Of a stretch of DNA of 64,000 nt, positions 63,249-64,000 are shown in pieces. Source of the DNA: Citricoccus muralis (lineage in GTDB: Bacteria > Actinomycetota > Actinomycetes > Actinomycetales > Micrococcaceae); NCBI RefSeq assembly GCF_029637705.1, contig NZ_CP121252.1:682001-746000 (forward strand), written 5' to 3'. The position numbers and the translations under genes were made by a program. Each line of letters begins with the position of its first letter. Within the stretch, counting starts at the first letter, position 1. The notes beneath the pieces were generated by a model that made no database searches, had not been told where the DNA came from, and saw only the letters and a list, made by a program, of their open reading frames with translations.

Positions 63249-64000
63249 ATGTCACAGATCGACTCATCCACGGGTACAGATCAGCGGACCGTCACCATCG
63301 CGGTGATCGGTGCCGGTCCCCGGGGTGTGTCCTTCCTGGAACGACTACTGGCACAGTTGTCTCGCGACACCCTCTCCCAGCGCGTGCGGATCGTTGTTTG
63401 CGAACCGCACCAGGTGGGCCCGGGCCGAGTATGGTCGACCGAGCAATCGGAGCTGCTGCTGATGAACACGCCGTCGTTCTACCCGACGGCGGCGGCCACG
63501 GCAGGGACCGGACTGGCCGATTCTGGCGTGGGGCTGACCTTTGACCAGTGGCGGCAATCGACGGCCCGAGTGAACGCGACTCTGCACCGCAATGACTATC
63601 CTCCGCGCGCTGTTTATGGGGCCTACCTGCGCGAGCTGAGCGATCGAGTTCGCGCCGCCCTGGAGAATCATCCCGCCGTGCAGGACTACACGATCGTCTC
63701 CGAAAACATCGTAGAAGTTGTTGAAGCGGAGCACGCCGGATACTCGCTCGCGACGGAGTCGGGGCGGGTACTCCAGGCCGATCACGTCGTCTTGGCACTA
63801 GGCCATGGGGAAGCCAGGCTGAACCGCAATCAGCAGCAACTGCTCGACGCGAGTGAATCCGTCGGACTGAACTACATCCCACCGAACCTGCCCGCGGAGG
63901 TGGACTATGCCAGCATTCCTGCTGGCGCCGATGTGCTGATCCGCGGCATGGGCCTGAACTTCTTCGATGCGCTGAGCCAATTCACCCAGGCCCGCGGCGG
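63249..64000 (+). CDS. FAD/NAD(P)-binding protein, 3' end cut by window edge
   Basis: At least 250 residues, open to the end of the window. The N-terminal Rossmann motif TIAVIGAGPRGVSFLERLLA is the hallmark of the FAD-NAD(P)-binding family PF13454 (HpyO-like). Further family features are EPHQVGPGRVWSTEQSELLL, NTPSFYP and HVVLALGHGEARLN. Members are flavoprotein oxygenases or of unknown activity. Purine-rich AGAGGAATAGGGGAGAAG precedes the ATG. Confidence 0.85.
   Translation, partial: MSQIDSSTGTDQRTVTIAVIGAGPRGVSFLERLLAQLSRDTLSQRVRIVVCEPHQVGPGRVWSTEQSELLLMNTPSFYPTAAATAGTGLADSGVGLTFDQWRQSTARVNATLHRNDYPPRAVYGAYLRELSDRVRAALENHPAVQDYTIVSENIVEVVEAEHAGYSLATESGRVLQADHVVLALGHGEARLNRNQQQLLDASESVGLNYIPPNLPAEVDYASIPAGADVLIRGMGLNFFDALSQFTQARG

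Overview
The window is GC-rich DNA from an actinobacterium, most likely of the order Micrococcales. Supporting genes are a DUF222/13E12-type HNH protein with a candidate SOS box, an lhr-nei2 pair, an RqlH-type RecQ helicase fused to a phosphoribosyltransferase domain, GTP-dependent PEP carboxykinase, and many genes whose -10 box sits 6-7 nt before the start codon (leaderless pattern). I cannot name the genus. Genes at both edges are cut: a DHA2-type MFS exporter on the left and an FAD/NAD(P)-binding protein on the right.

Layout. 0-18 kb: ordinary accessory and housekeeping genes: MFS exporter, HNH protein, flavin-dependent acyl-CoA-dehydrogenase-like oxidoreductase, SRPBCC protein, GNAT, tgt, FUSC protein, a NUDIX-Rieske-ferredoxin reductase operon, an amidotransferase overlapping an old yellow enzyme, a coiled-coil membrane protein, a DedA protein, an RluA-type pseudouridine synthase and nei2. 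18-23 kb: the giant helicase gene lhr.

23.3-42 kb is a Wzx/Wzy-type surface polysaccharide (capsule/EPS) locus. It contains a FlaA1/PglF-type 4,6-dehydratase gene split by an IS3-family element, a DegT aminotransferase, an initiating sugar transferase with a GNAT-like tail, an ATP-grasp ligase, a fold-III PLP decarboxylase, two GT4 glycosyltransferases, capE-capF-capG (UDP-L-FucNAc synthesis), a Wzx-like flippase, a convergent Wzy-like polymerase whose 3' end overlaps wzx by 110 bp, a YdcF/DUF218 protein, a tyrosine kinase with its chain-length domain, and a low-molecular-weight phosphatase. The genes from 26.4 to 29.6 kb and from 32.2 to 34.3 kb are mostly coupled by overlapping stop/start codons.

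42-64 kb is mainly core genome: diacylglycerol kinase-like protein, rlmH, a GltS-like transporter, DoxX, tRNA-Ser(CGA), tadA/upp (divergent), a winged-helix regulator, AhpD-like protein, pirin, small GNAT, nagA, a SixA-type phosphatase, tRNA-Arg(ACG), pckG, PRC-barrel protein, rqlH, phosphomannomutase, two membrane proteins, a helix-turn-helix protein and tRNA-Ser(GCU). A ~480-bp stretch beside tRNA-Ser(GCU) is bounded by a 16-bp repeat of the tRNA 3' end and carries repeated ATGTCC...GACAT motifs, so it looks like a relic of a mobile element.

The most notable points are the clean IS3 insertion (1241 bp, 4-bp target duplication, frame restored when removed, GGGAAAC frameshift heptamer), the unusual amino-acid-type chemistry genes in the polysaccharide operon, the 110-bp antisense overlap of wzx and wzy, and the widespread leaderless promoters, including one 22-bp gap serving two divergent genes.
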